From positions 16,558 through 80,557 of the forward strand of contig JAEUSU010000012.1 in assembly GCA_016788635.1 (NCBI GenBank): 64,000 nt of DNA. Reading direction: 5' to 3'. This DNA is from Flavobacteriales bacterium (GTDB taxonomy: Bacteria; Bacteroidota; Bacteroidia; Flavobacteriales_F; PHOS-HE28). Made by a program: the position numbers and the translations under genes. The notes below the pieces were generated by a model, which was not told the DNA's origin, made no database searches, and saw only the letters and a list, made by a program, of their open reading frames with translations. This document shows, piece after piece, positions 36,183 to 45,441 of this stretch; the stretch's first letter is position 1, and each line of letters starts with the position of its first letter.

Positions 36183-37463
36183 ATGCTGGAACTGCCTTAC
36201 CTGCGTGCTGAACGGGCCGACGCCGAACAACGCCTGAGCAAACGGAATATCGATGCCAAGTCCTTGGTGGACAAGGCCCTGGCTTTGGACGAAGAGCGCC
36301 GCTCCTCCCAGAACGACCTGGATGGTCAGCAGGCCGAGCTGAACAACCTGAGCCGCTCCATTGGCGAGCTCATGAAGGCCGGCAGGAAGGAAGAAGCGGA
36401 GGCTGCCCGTGCCCGCACCAGCGATCTCAAGGCCACCATCCAGCAGTTGCGTGATCGCATGGACGCCGCTGACCAAGGCCTACACGAGCACCTCTGCACC
36501 ATCCCCAACGCACCGCTGCCCGTAGTCCCCAATGGCCGCAGTGCCGATGACAATACTGTGGTGACACAGGAAGGCGCCCTGCCCGAATTGCCTGCCGATG
36601 CCAAACCCCACTGGGAGCTCGGCGAGGCCTATGGCCTGCTCCACATGGACCTGGGCGTGAAGCTCACGGGGGCAGGATTCCCCGTGTACAGCGGTGCCGG
36701 GGCCAAGCTCCAGCGGGCGCTCATCAGCTTCTTTCTGGACCGTGCCATCGAGGCGGGCTACCGCGAGATCATCCCACCCCACCTGGTGAACGAGGATTCC
36801 GCCTTTGGCACGGGCCAGCTGCCGGACAAGGAAGGCCAGATGTACACGTTCGAGGAGGAGGGCAAGCGCCTGTTCCTGATCCCCACGGCAGAAGTGCCCA
36901 TCACCAACCTGTACCGCGACATGATCCTGGAACAGGACCAGTTGCCGATCAAGATGGTGGGTTACACGCCCTGCTTCCGCCGCGAGGCAGGCAGCTACGG
37001 CAAGGATGTGCGCGGCCTGAACCGTGTGCACCAGTTCGACAAGGTGGAGATCGTGCGCATTGAACACCCGGACCGCAGCCCGGCCGCTCTCGAGGAGATG
37101 GTGGAACACGTGAAAGGCCTGCTCCGGGCCCTGGAATTGCCTTTCCGCCAGTTGCTGCTCTGCGGCGGCGACATGGGCTTCAGCAGTGCCATGACCTATG
37201 ACATGGAGGTATATGCCGGAGCACAGAAGCGTTGGCTGGAGGTGAGTTCCATCAGCACCTTCACCACCTACCAAAGCAACCGCCTGAAGCTGCGCTACCG
37301 CGCCGAGGACAAGAAGCCCCGCCTCGCCCACACGCTGAATGGCAGCGCACTTGCGCTTGCCCGCATTGTGGCCGCGTTGCTGGAGAACAACCAGACACCG
37401 GAAGGAATCCGTGTACCGGTGGCCCTGCGTCCGTATACCGGATTTGAAATGATCCGCTCATGA
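36183..37463 (+). CDS. serS: Seryl-tRNA synthetase
   Basis: 426 residues, full length. The N-terminal antiparallel coiled-coil arm (about 25-105) grips the tRNA-Ser long arm. The class II catalytic core has motif 2 (PCFRREAGSYGKDVRGLNRVHQFDKVE) and motif 3 (NGSALALARIVAALLENNQ). It charges tRNA-Ser, and tRNA-Sec where that exists. Its stop overlaps the next gene by 4 bases, opening a tight run of genes to about 44.2 kb. Confidence 0.97.
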   Translation: MLELPYLRAERADAEQRLSKRNIDAKSLVDKALALDEERRSSQNDLDGQQAELNNLSRSIGELMKAGRKEEAEAARARTSDLKATIQQLRDRMDAADQGLHEHLCTIPNAPLPVVPNGRSADDNTVVTQEGALPELPADAKPHWELGEAYGLLHMDLGVKLTGAGFPVYSGAGAKLQRALISFFLDRAIEAGYREIIPPHLVNEDSAFGTGQLPDKEGQMYTFEEEGKRLFLIPTAEVPITNLYRDMILEQDQLPIKMVGYTPCFRREAGSYGKDVRGLNRVHQFDKVEIVRIEHPDRSPAALEEMVEHVKGLLRALELPFRQLLLCGGDMGFSSAMTYDMEVYAGAQKRWLEVSSISTFTTYQSNRLKLRYRAEDKKPRLAHTLNGSALALARIVAALLENNQTPEGIRVPVALRPYTGFEMIRS

Positions 37464-37981
37464 AGCTCTTCGCCACATCGGTGCCCGTCGTGGTTACCCT
37501 GCTTGCCGCCTGCGGGCGTCCAGCCGATGCCGGCCGGCTGGCCACGATCGATTCCCTGATCACTGTCACGGACAGCCTCACCCTGCTGGTGAACGCGATC
37601 GACCTGACCGCGTACCGCAGGATGGACTCCATGCACCGCGCTGAAACACCCACGATCGAAGCCCAACTGGCGGATACCACCCTGGACCGCGAGGTGCTGG
37701 TGCACATGGGCAACTACCACCGCGCCATGGACCGATCCCTGGGCCGCGTGATGAAGAACACCGAGAAGATCCGCAAGGAACTGGCATACACGCGGGACCA
37801 GCTCGGTGCGCTCCGGCACGACGCCGCCAAAGGCCTGCTCCCCGAGGTCCCTGAACAGACCTATATGGAACAGGAACGGCTTGCGGTACGGCAATTGTCC
37901 AACGGTGTGGACGTACTGGTGACCAGTGCCGCGACCGCACGTCGTGAATGGGACAACTATCACGTGCCGCCAGAACCTTGA
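37460..37981 (+). CDS. Hypothetical lipoprotein
   Basis: 173 residues. A signal sequence ends in the lipobox LLAAC (Cys about residue 18), so it is probably lipidated and periplasmic-facing or at the outer membrane. The rest is helical and charged with heptad-like spacing (DREVLVHMGNYHRAMDRSLGRVMKNTEKIRKELAYTRDQL), suggesting a coiled coil. No family is recognised. It overlaps the serS stop (ATGA) and lies 5 bases before a TPR gene, so it is probably co-expressed with that protein. Confidence 0.8.
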   Translation: MKLFATSVPVVVTLLAACGRPADAGRLATIDSLITVTDSLTLLVNAIDLTAYRRMDSMHRAETPTIEAQLADTTLDREVLVHMGNYHRAMDRSLGRVMKNTEKIRKELAYTRDQLGALRHDAAKGLLPEVPEQTYMEQERLAVRQLSNGVDVLVTSAATARREWDNYHVPPEP

Positions 37982-37986
37982 ACTCC

Positions 37987-39834
37987 ATGCGCTACGCACT
38001 GCTCCTCCTATGGCTCCTGCCCACCCTGGCGCAGGCCCAGCCGCCCATGGACGAGCAGCTCGCCGCACAATACTTCCAGCAGGGTGATTTCGAACGGGCC
38101 GCGCTCTACTATGAAAAGCTGTATAAGAAACAGCCCAGTGCCTACTACTACGAGCAGTTGTACAAGTGCTATGTGCCTCTGCTGCGCTATGATGAGGCGG
38201 AAAAGCTGGTGAAGGACCAGATGCGCCGCGGCGATGACCCGCGCTACCCCATTGACCTGGGCAGCTTGTACAAGCTGATGAACGAACCCGCCAAGGCGCA
38301 ACAGCAATACGACAAGGCCCTGAAAAGCCTCACCGGCGATCAGGCCCGTGTGCGGCAGACAGCCAACGCCTTCACCCGCCACAACGAACTGGACCTGGCC
38401 CTGGAGACCTACGAGCGCGGGCAGAAGCTCATGCGCGACGGCACCAACTTCCAGTATGAGATCGCCAACCTGCGCGCCGCCAAAGGGGATGTTCCCGGTA
38501 TGGTGCGCGCCTATATGGACCTGTTGGAGACCAACGAGAGCTATATCCAGGCCGTGCAGAACGGCCTTGCGCGCAGCATCGACTTCAGCGTGAAGGACGA
38601 ACGCAGTGAGACCCTGCGTCTGGAACTCCTGCGCCGTATCCAGCGCACCCCGGACAAGATCATCTTTCAGGAACTGCTCATCTGGATGTACATCCAGCAA
38701 AAGGACCTCACCGGTGCCCTCGTGCAGAGCAAAGCCCTGGACAAACGCATGGGTGAAGGCGGACAGCGTTTGATGGAACTGGCCACCATCGCGCTGGCCA
38801 ACAACGACCCTGGCACCGCCACCAAGTGCTATGAGTACGTGGTGGGGCTGGGCCTCTCACCCAACCTGCTGCAGGCGCGCATGGGCCTGCTGAAGGCCCG
38901 CTTCACCGAACTCGCCAACACACCCGAGCCACCCCGCGAGGCCCTGTTGGACCTGGACCAGCGCTACCACACCGCCTGGAACGACCTCGGCCGCTCCAGG
39001 GACATGGTGGGACTGTTGCGCGACTGGGCCGCCCTCCGGGCCTACTACCTCAACGATGCCGATGGTGCCATCGATCTGCTGCAGGAGGCGATCGACCTGC
39101 CCGGACTGGACAACCGCTTGAAGAACGCCATCAAGCTGGACCTCGGAGATGTGTACATCCTTGCTGGTGACGTCTGGGAAGCCTCACTGCTCTATTCACA
39201 GGTGGACCTGGACATGAAGCACGATGTGCTTGGCCATGAGGCGCGCCTGCGCAACGCCAAGGTCTCCTTCTACGCCGGCGACCTGCTCTGGTCCAAGGCG
39301 CAACTGGATGTCCTGAAGGCTTCCACCAGCAAGCTCATCGCCAACGATGCCATGGAGCTTTCGCTGCTCATCACCGACAACCTCGGCGCAGATAGCAACA
39401 GCGTACCCCTCGGCCTTTTCGGCCAGGCGCAATTGCTCACCCTTCAACATGAATACGACGGTGCGCTCCGGCTGCTGGACAGCCTGTACCGTGCGTATCC
39501 CATGCACAGCCTGGGCGATGATGTGCTCTACCAGCGCTACCGCATCGCCTATTCGCGCCACCGCTACGCTGAGGCCGCCACCTACTTGGAGAAGGTGATC
39601 GAACTCTACCCGAATGACATCCTCGTGGACAACGCACTGTACGATCTGGGACGCTTGTACCAGGACAAGCTGAACGATAAGGAGAAGGCACGCGGCTATT
39701 TCGAGAAGCTGCTCTTCGAGCAGAGCGGCAGCATCTTCGTTCCCGAGGCACGCGAACGCTTCCGCTTCCTCCGCGGCGACCTGGACCGGGAACTCACGCC
39801 GGAGGAGAAGTTCCTCTTCCAGAACAAGCCATGA
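37987..39834 (+). CDS. Exported tetratricopeptide repeat protein
   Basis: 615 residues. Signal peptide 1-18 (ending in AQAQ), then TPR repeats over the whole length. Clear ones are QYFQQGDFERAALYYEKLYKKQP at the start and LGRLYQDKLNDKEKARGYFEKLLFEQSG near the end. TPRs form a scaffold for other proteins. No catalytic domain is present. The start at 37987 begins the signal peptide. Its stop overlaps the next gene by 4 bases. It lies immediately after the lipoprotein gene and may assemble with it at the cell envelope. Confidence 0.85.
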   Translation: MRYALLLLWLLPTLAQAQPPMDEQLAAQYFQQGDFERAALYYEKLYKKQPSAYYYEQLYKCYVPLLRYDEAEKLVKDQMRRGDDPRYPIDLGSLYKLMNEPAKAQQQYDKALKSLTGDQARVRQTANAFTRHNELDLALETYERGQKLMRDGTNFQYEIANLRAAKGDVPGMVRAYMDLLETNESYIQAVQNGLARSIDFSVKDERSETLRLELLRRIQRTPDKIIFQELLIWMYIQQKDLTGALVQSKALDKRMGEGGQRLMELATIALANNDPGTATKCYEYVVGLGLSPNLLQARMGLLKARFTELANTPEPPREALLDLDQRYHTAWNDLGRSRDMVGLLRDWAALRAYYLNDADGAIDLLQEAIDLPGLDNRLKNAIKLDLGDVYILAGDVWEASLLYSQVDLDMKHDVLGHEARLRNAKVSFYAGDLLWSKAQLDVLKASTSKLIANDAMELSLLITDNLGADSNSVPLGLFGQAQLLTLQHEYDGALRLLDSLYRAYPMHSLGDDVLYQRYRIAYSRHRYAEAATYLEKVIELYPNDILVDNALYDLGRLYQDKLNDKEKARGYFEKLLFEQSGSIFVPEARERFRFLRGDLDRELTPEEKFLFQNKP

Positions 39835-40139
39835 TCCTGTACAACGTCACCGTGAGCGTGGATCCCGATGCGCGGGAAGCCTGGGTGGAATGGATGCGCT
39901 CCACCCACATCCCTGAGGTGATGGCCACGGGCCTCTTCCTGGAGCACCGCTTCTACCGCGTGCTCAGCGAGGATCCCCACGAGGTGACCTATGCTGTGCA
40001 ATACCTCTGCGCGGACCGCGACACCTACGAACGCTATCGCGCGGATCATGCCCCACGCCTGCAGGCGGCCACCGCCCGCCAGTTCGGTGACCGCATTTCC
40101 GCGTTCCGCACCCTGCTGGAAGCCGTGGCACCGGCATGA
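39831..40139 (+). CDS. DUF4286 family protein
   Basis: 102 residues, a ferredoxin-like alpha/beta fold of the kind also seen in dimeric barrels. MILYNVTVSVDPDAREAWVEWMRSTHIPEVMATGLF and the YAVQYLCADRDTYERYRADHAPRL segment match DUF4286, a Bacteroidota family often next to rsmA. It overlaps its neighbours on both sides by 4 bases. The function is unknown. Confidence 0.85.
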   Translation: MILYNVTVSVDPDAREAWVEWMRSTHIPEVMATGLFLEHRFYRVLSEDPHEVTYAVQYLCADRDTYERYRADHAPRLQAATARQFGDRISAFRTLLEAVAPA

Positions 40140-40915
40140 GCCACGTCCGCCCCAAGAAGCATTTCGGCCAGCACTTCCTGAAGGAGGACCCCATCGCGCG
40201 CCGCATCGTGGAGGCGCTGACCCGCCACGGCGGCTACCGCCACGTCATTGAGGTGGGGCCGGGCACCGGAGCGCTCACGAAACACCTCTTGGAACAGCCG
40301 GGCCTTGCGCTCACCTGCGTGGAACTGGATGCCGAAGCGGCCGCACACCTCCGGCACACCTGGCCCATGCTGCGGCTGGTTGAAGGTGACCTGCTGAAAC
40401 TGGATCTGAGCTCCCTGACCGACGGCGAACCCTTCGCACTGGTGGGCAATTTCCCGTACAACATCAGCACGGAGATCGTCTTTCATGTGCTGGCGCACCG
40501 CGACCATTGCACCGAGGTGGTGGGCATGTTCCAGAAGGAAGTGGCGGACCGGCTGGCCGCTCCCCCGGGCAGCCGCACCTATGGTGTGACCAGCGTGCTC
40601 ACACAGGCCTGGTACACGGTGGACCGCCTCTTCCACGTGGAACCCGGATCCTTCATCCCTCCGCCCAAGGTGCGCAGCAGCGTCATCCGCATGCTGCGCA
40701 ATTCCACCGATAAGCTGCCGTGCGATGAGGATACCTTCCGCCGCGTGGTGAAGGCCGCCTTTAACCAGCGCCGCAAAACGCTGCATAACGCACTGAAGGG
40801 CTTTCCCGGCCTGGATGCCGTTCCCGCACCCTATGCCAGGCTGCGTGCAGAGGCCTTGTCCGTTCAGGACTTCATAGTCATTGCGCAGGCGGTGCGGCCG
40901 GGGCCGGTGGCCTAA
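40136..40915 (+). CDS. rsmA: 16S rRNA (adenine1518-N6/adenine1519-N6)-dimethyltransferase
   Basis: 259 residues. RsmA/KsgA dimethylates two adjacent adenines in helix 45 of 16S rRNA late in small-subunit assembly. Motifs are KKHFGQHFLKEDPIARRIV, SAM-binding VIEVGPGTGALT, the acidic EGDLLKLDL, and the catalytic NFPYNIST (NLPYNI-type), followed by PPKVRSSVIRM and the C-terminal helical domain. It is 4 bases overlapped with the DUF4286 gene and followed by mgtE after 35 bases; TAAATTCG in that gap may be a separate promoter. Confidence 0.97.
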   Translation: MSHVRPKKHFGQHFLKEDPIARRIVEALTRHGGYRHVIEVGPGTGALTKHLLEQPGLALTCVELDAEAAAHLRHTWPMLRLVEGDLLKLDLSSLTDGEPFALVGNFPYNISTEIVFHVLAHRDHCTEVVGMFQKEVADRLAAPPGSRTYGVTSVLTQAWYTVDRLFHVEPGSFIPPPKVRSSVIRMLRNSTDKLPCDEDTFRRVVKAAFNQRRKTLHNALKGFPGLDAVPAPYARLRAEALSVQDFIVIAQAVRPGPVA

Positions 40916-40950
40916 ATTCGCGCGGCCCGCCCCAGGCGGGAAACTGCGCC

Positions 40951-42345
40951 ATGGCCTTCGACGTCACCAAACCCTTGCTGGACCGCATCCGCGAAGGGCT
41001 GGAGAACGGCCGGCTGGAGGCCATCGTGGAGGACCTCAAGGACCTGCACCCGGCCGATATAGCGGAGGTACTGGACCAATTGCGCCCGACCGAGGCCAGC
41101 AGCCTCTATGATGCGCTCGATCCCGAGCTCGCTGCAGAAGCACTGCTGCAACTGCCCGAGGACCGCCGTGAGGAGATCCTCAACACGTTCACCGGCAAGG
41201 AGATCGCCGAGGAGGTGATCGACCAGCTCGATTCCGACGATGCGGCGGACGTGATCGCCGACCTGCCGGAGGAAGTTCAGGAGGAGGTGCTCGCCAACAT
41301 CGAGGATGCCGGGCAGCGCGAGGAGATCACCGAGCTGCTCACCTATGACGAGCACAGCGCCGGTGGCCTCATGGCCAAGGAACTGGTGAAGGTGAACGTG
41401 GACGGCAGCATGCGCGATTGTGTGAAACAGCTGCGCGCGCATGCCGACGAGATCGACAACGTCTACGTCATCTACGTCATCGATCAGCACGAGCGGCTGA
41501 TGGGCCTGGTGCCCTTGAAAAAACTGCTGACCACCTCGCTGTTCAAGCCCGTCAAGGAGGTGTATGAGCCGGACTTCATCAGCATCCGGGCCGATGAGGA
41601 TGCCGAGGTGGCCGCCAAGCTCATGGAGAAGTACGACCTGGTGGTGCTGCCGGTGATCGACGGGCGCGGGCGCCTGCTCGGGCGCATCACCATTGACGAT
41701 GTGGTGGACGTGATCCGCGAGGAGGAGACCGAGGACGTGCAGAAGATGGCCGGTATGGAAGCCTTGGAGGATTCCTACATGAGCAGTTCCTGGCTGGAGA
41801 TCGTGAAGAAGCGCGTGGGCTGGCTCATCATCCTCTTCATCGGCGAAAGCTTCACGGCCACCGCCATGAGCTTCTTCGAGGACCAGATCGCGAAGGCCGT
41901 GGTGCTTGCGCTGTTCGTCCCGCTCATTATTTCATCCGGTGGCAACACTGGCTCGCAAGCATCCACCCTCATCATCCGCGCCCTGGCCCTGGGCGATGTG
42001 AACATGCGCGAGTGGTGGAAGGTCTTCCGACGCGAGGCCACCGTGGGGCTTACCCTGGGCCTGGTGCTCGGCATCATCGGCTTCCTGCGCGTGGCAGTCT
42101 GGAGCCACTTTGTGGACATTTACGGCGACCAGTGGCTTCAGGTGGGACTGGCCGTGGGGCTCTCCCTGGTGGGCGTGGTGCTCTGGGGCAACCTCATCGG
42201 ATCGCTTTTCCCATTGGTGCTGAAACGGCTGGGTCGCGACCCTGCGGTCTCCTCGGCCCCCTTCGTGGCCACGGTGGTGGATGTCACCGGTCTGCTCATC
42301 TATTTCTCCATCGCCTCCTTCTTCATGGCGGGCATCCTCCTGTGA
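40951..42345 (+). CDS. mgtE: Magnesium transporter MgtE
   Basis: 464 residues. The N domain of helical repeats (LHPADIAEVLDQLRPTEASSLYDAL) is at about 25-130, then two CBS domains (about 140-260) that sense magnesium, then a five-helix membrane channel domain (about 285-464) with the conserved SSGGNTGSQASTLIIRALALGDV. It is a homodimeric Mg2+ channel closed by magnesium binding to the cytosolic part. The stop overlaps the next start (GTGA). Confidence 0.96.
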   Translation: MAFDVTKPLLDRIREGLENGRLEAIVEDLKDLHPADIAEVLDQLRPTEASSLYDALDPELAAEALLQLPEDRREEILNTFTGKEIAEEVIDQLDSDDAADVIADLPEEVQEEVLANIEDAGQREEITELLTYDEHSAGGLMAKELVKVNVDGSMRDCVKQLRAHADEIDNVYVIYVIDQHERLMGLVPLKKLLTTSLFKPVKEVYEPDFISIRADEDAEVAAKLMEKYDLVVLPVIDGRGRLLGRITIDDVVDVIREEETEDVQKMAGMEALEDSYMSSSWLEIVKKRVGWLIILFIGESFTATAMSFFEDQIAKAVVLALFVPLIISSGGNTGSQASTLIIRALALGDVNMREWWKVFRREATVGLTLGLVLGIIGFLRVAVWSHFVDIYGDQWLQVGLAVGLSLVGVVLWGNLIGSLFPLVLKRLGRDPAVSSAPFVATVVDVTGLLIYFSIASFFMAGILL

Positions 42346-43289
42346 ACATCGCCTTTCTCGACACGGCGCATCCCCTGCTGGCCGAGCGGCTCACCGCTGC
42401 CGGCCATGTCTGCACCATGCATCATGATGTGGACATTGATCGCCTTGCCACCACATTGGCCGGTGCCGAGGGCCTGGTGGTGCGCAGCCGTACGGTGGAT
42501 GCCACACTGATGGACCACCTGGCCAACCTGCGCTTCGTGGGACGCGTGGGATCCGGTCTGGAGAACATCGATACAGGATATTGTCTTCGCCGCGGCATTC
42601 AGGTACTCAATTCCCCGGAAGGGAACCGCGATGGCGTGGGCGAGACCTGCGTGATGTTGGTGCTGGCGCTGATGAAGGCCCTGGTACGGACCAACGCCCA
42701 GGTGCACCAGGGGCTCTGGCTGCGCGAAGAGAACCGCGGCACCGACCTGCGCGGCAGGACCGTGGGCATCATCGGCTATGGAAACATGGGCAGTGCCTTT
42801 GCCGACAAGCTGCGCGGCTTCGGGGTGCGCGTGCTGGCCCATGACAAGTACCGCAGTGGTTTCGAGCGCGCCGGTGTGCAGGAGTGCGATCTGGAACGCG
42901 TGCTACGGGAGAGCGATGTCATCAGCCTGCACCTGCCGCTGACGGCCGAAACACACCACTTTGCGGACCGCGACTTCTTCCTGCGGCTGGGCCGTCCCAT
43001 CTGGTTCCTGAACACCTCGCGCGGCCCCGTGGTGCACACCGCTGCATTGCTCGATGCCATCGATCACGGGCGCGTGATCGCCGCCGGGCTGGACGTGCTG
43101 GAGTTCGAACGCGCGGACCTGTCCGGGCTGGACCCCACGCTGGAACCCACCACACAACAACGCCTGCTGGCCCATGACCGCGTGCTGCTCACACCACACA
43201 TCGCAGGCGTCACTTTCGAGGGGCGCATCCGCATGGCCGGGGTGCTGGCTGAAAAGATCCTAACGGCATTCCCCGGCACCCGTGCATGA
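42342..43289 (+). CDS. D-2-hydroxyacid dehydrogenase (phosphoglycerate dehydrogenase-like)
   Basis: 315 residues from a GTG start that overlaps the mgtE stop; no suitable ATG exists in frame. NAD-binding Rossmann motif GIIGYGNMG, catalytic Arg in NTSRGPVVHTAALLDAI, acidic partner after AAGLDVLE, and catalytic His in LLTPHIAG. It oxidises a 2-hydroxyacid or reduces a 2-oxoacid with NAD(H). SerA-like activity is likely, but length and lack of an ACT domain leave other hydroxyacids possible. It overlaps the next gene by 8 bases. Confidence 0.88.
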   Translation: MNIAFLDTAHPLLAERLTAAGHVCTMHHDVDIDRLATTLAGAEGLVVRSRTVDATLMDHLANLRFVGRVGSGLENIDTGYCLRRGIQVLNSPEGNRDGVGETCVMLVLALMKALVRTNAQVHQGLWLREENRGTDLRGRTVGIIGYGNMGSAFADKLRGFGVRVLAHDKYRSGFERAGVQECDLERVLRESDVISLHLPLTAETHHFADRDFFLRLGRPIWFLNTSRGPVVHTAALLDAIDHGRVIAAGLDVLEFERADLSGLDPTLEPTTQQRLLAHDRVLLTPHIAGVTFEGRIRMAGVLAEKILTAFPGTRA

Positions 43290-44178
43290 GCTGCGCTACC
43301 TTGCCTTCGTGGTGCTGTTCGCCAGCGCCTGCCAACCTTTGCCTCCTGTGAGACCCGAAGTGCATGGCCACCGCGGCTGCCGCGGATCGATGCCGGAGAA
43401 CACCGTTCCCGCCTTCCTTCACGCGGCTGAACTCGGTTGCGATTGGCTGGAACTGGATGTGGTGCTCACCGGCGATGGCCAGGTGCTCGTGAGCCATGAG
43501 CCGTGGATGAGCGCACGCATCTGCCTCACCCCGGCCGGTGATAGCCTCACACAGGAGCAGGGACGCGCACTGAACATATACCGCATGTCATTGGCTGAGG
43601 CTCAAGCCTTCGATTGCGGATCGCGGCCACACCCCGATTTCCCGGAGCAGCACCTGCAGCGCCATCACAAGCCCACCCTGCGGGAGGTGGTGGAAGCCGT
43701 GGAAGAACACATCCTCATGAACGGCCTTTCCCCGGTGAGCTACAACATCGAGATCAAGAGCCGGCCAGAATGGTACGGGGTCTACCAGCCCCAGCCGGGG
43801 GAAATGACGCGCACGGTGCTCAACGAGATCGATGCGCTGGGCATCTCCGAGCGCTGCCTCTTACAATCCTTCGACCCGGCCATTCTGGAGGCCGCGCATG
43901 TCCAGGACCCCAACCTTTTGCTGGCCCTGCTGGTGGAGAACGAGGATGGTCTGGAGAAGAACCTCGCGCGGCTCTCCTTCACCCCGCAAGTGTACAGCCC
44001 CTGGTTCCCGCTGGTGGATGCGCGCACGGCCAGGCGCCTTCGCGAGCTCGACATCAGCCTCGTGGTGTGGACGGTGAACGACCTTGCGGACATGCAGCGC
44101 ATGGTGGGCCTCGGCGTGGACGGCATCATCAGCGACCACCCGGAGCGGGTGTTGGAGTTGCTGGATGCGCGTGACTGA
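43282..44178 (+). CDS. Glycerophosphodiester phosphodiesterase family lipoprotein
   Basis: 298 residues from a GTG start within the end of the previous gene. The N-terminus RYLAFVVLFASAC is a lipobox, so it is probably envelope-anchored. GDPD hallmarks: HGHRGCRGSMPENTVPAF (catalytic His/Glu), ELDVVLTGDGQVLVSHEP, IEIKSRPEW and VVWTVNDLADMQRMVGLGVDGIISDHP. It splits glycerophosphodiesters to sn-glycerol-3-phosphate and an alcohol, likely recycling phospholipid headgroups. It ends base-to-base with the convergent lysC. Confidence 0.92.
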   Translation: MHELRYLAFVVLFASACQPLPPVRPEVHGHRGCRGSMPENTVPAFLHAAELGCDWLELDVVLTGDGQVLVSHEPWMSARICLTPAGDSLTQEQGRALNIYRMSLAEAQAFDCGSRPHPDFPEQHLQRHHKPTLREVVEAVEEHILMNGLSPVSYNIEIKSRPEWYGVYQPQPGEMTRTVLNEIDALGISERCLLQSFDPAILEAAHVQDPNLLLALLVENEDGLEKNLARLSFTPQVYSPWFPLVDARTARRLRELDISLVVWTVNDLADMQRMVGLGVDGIISDHPERVLELLDARD

Positions 44179-45441
44179 TCACTTCAACACGAATCGCGCG
44201 GTATTGCGGCTGCGCTGTTCGATCAGCAGTTCACGCCCCTGCGTGAGCTTGTGCAGGGTGGGCTCATCATAGTGGCGCACGGTCACCAGCTCCACATCCT
44301 TGTTGTAACGCACCTCGTACGCACCGCGCAACTCCATGATCAGCGGCTTCACGTGCGGGCCATTGTCCACGCTCACGCTGAAGGCCAGTGCGGTGTTCTG
44401 CATCAGGTCTATCCGCACCCGGTGGCGCGCGAACACCTCGAAGATGTGCGCCAGGTTCTCCTCCACAATGAAGGACAGGTCGCGCGGGGTGATGCTGATG
44501 AGCACCTGCCCGGGCTTCACGATGAAGGAGGGGATCAGCGAGTCGTTCTCGCTGCGGTCGTCGATCGTGCTTCCAGGAGCATCCAGGTCCACGAACGAAC
44601 GTACATAGAGCGGGATGTGCTTGTGTTGCAGTGGTTGCAGGGTGCGTGGATGGATCACGCTGGCGCCGAAGTAGCTGAGCTCGATCGCCTCGCGATAACT
44701 GATGTGGCTGAGCAGCTTCGTGTCCGGGAAGCGGTTCGGGTCCGCGTTGAACATGCCTGGGACATCCTTCCAGATGGTGACACTCCCGGCGTCCAGCAGA
44801 TAGGCGAAAATAGCCGCGCTGAAGTCCGAGCCCTCGCGGCCAAGTGTGGTGGTAAGGCCCTCTTCCGTGGCACCCATGAAGCCCTGCGTGACCACCGGAT
44901 AGCTCACGGGCTCCTGCCCTTCGCCACTGCTGAACTGCTCCTTCACCAGCTCCGCACTGGTCTCCCAATCCACCCGGGCCGCACGGTACAACGCATCGGT
45001 GCGCACCAGGTCACGCGCATCCATCCAGGAGCACGCACCGAGCGCCTCGCTCAGGTAGGCGCTCACCACCTGTGTGCTCCACAGCTCCCCGTAACTCACG
45101 ATCTGGTCGTAGTCCTGATCGGGGTTGTCCGTGGGCGTGCCGCTCAGCAGCTCACCGAGCTCATCGAAATACTCCTGGAGCCAGGCTTCCGCCTCCTCAA
45201 ATCCTGGCACCACTTCACCCAATACCGCCAGGTGCTGCCGCCGCAAGGCTTCCACCTGATCACCCACGTGCTTCCCTTCGCGCCAGTCCCACACCACGCG
45301 TTCGAGCGCATTGGTCGTTTTACCCATGGCGCTCACCACGATCAGGATTTCCTCACCCTGAAAATGCCTGAGCACCCGCGCCACATTGCGCACACCTGCC
45401 GCGTCCTTCACGCTGGCCCCCCCGAATTTGAAGACTTTCAT
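44179..45441 (-). CDS. lysC: Aspartate kinase
   Basis: 420 residues, monofunctional. It phosphorylates aspartate, the first step to Lys, Thr and Met. The N-terminal KFGGASVKDA, the TTLGREGSDFSAA segment and the VTIWKDVPGMFNADP loop mark the kinase; tandem ACT-like regulatory domains occupy about residues 300-420 (LISITPRDLSFIVEENLAHIFEVFARHRVRIDLM). It is last in the SAM-riboswitch operon metB-hom-lysC and overlaps hom by 4 bases. Control by SAM suggests a methionine-dedicated isozyme. Confidence 0.94.
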   Translation of the reverse strand: MKVFKFGGASVKDAAGVRNVARVLRHFQGEEILIVVSAMGKTTNALERVVWDWREGKHVGDQVEALRRQHLAVLGEVVPGFEEAEAWLQEYFDELGELLSGTPTDNPDQDYDQIVSYGELWSTQVVSAYLSEALGACSWMDARDLVRTDALYRAARVDWETSAELVKEQFSSGEGQEPVSYPVVTQGFMGATEEGLTTTLGREGSDFSAAIFAYLLDAGSVTIWKDVPGMFNADPNRFPDTKLLSHISYREAIELSYFGASVIHPRTLQPLQHKHIPLYVRSFVDLDAPGSTIDDRSENDSLIPSFIVKPGQVLISITPRDLSFIVEENLAHIFEVFARHRVRIDLMQNTALAFSVSVDNGPHVKPLIMELRGAYEVRYNKDVELVTVRHYDEPTLHKLTQGRELLIEQRSRNTARFVLK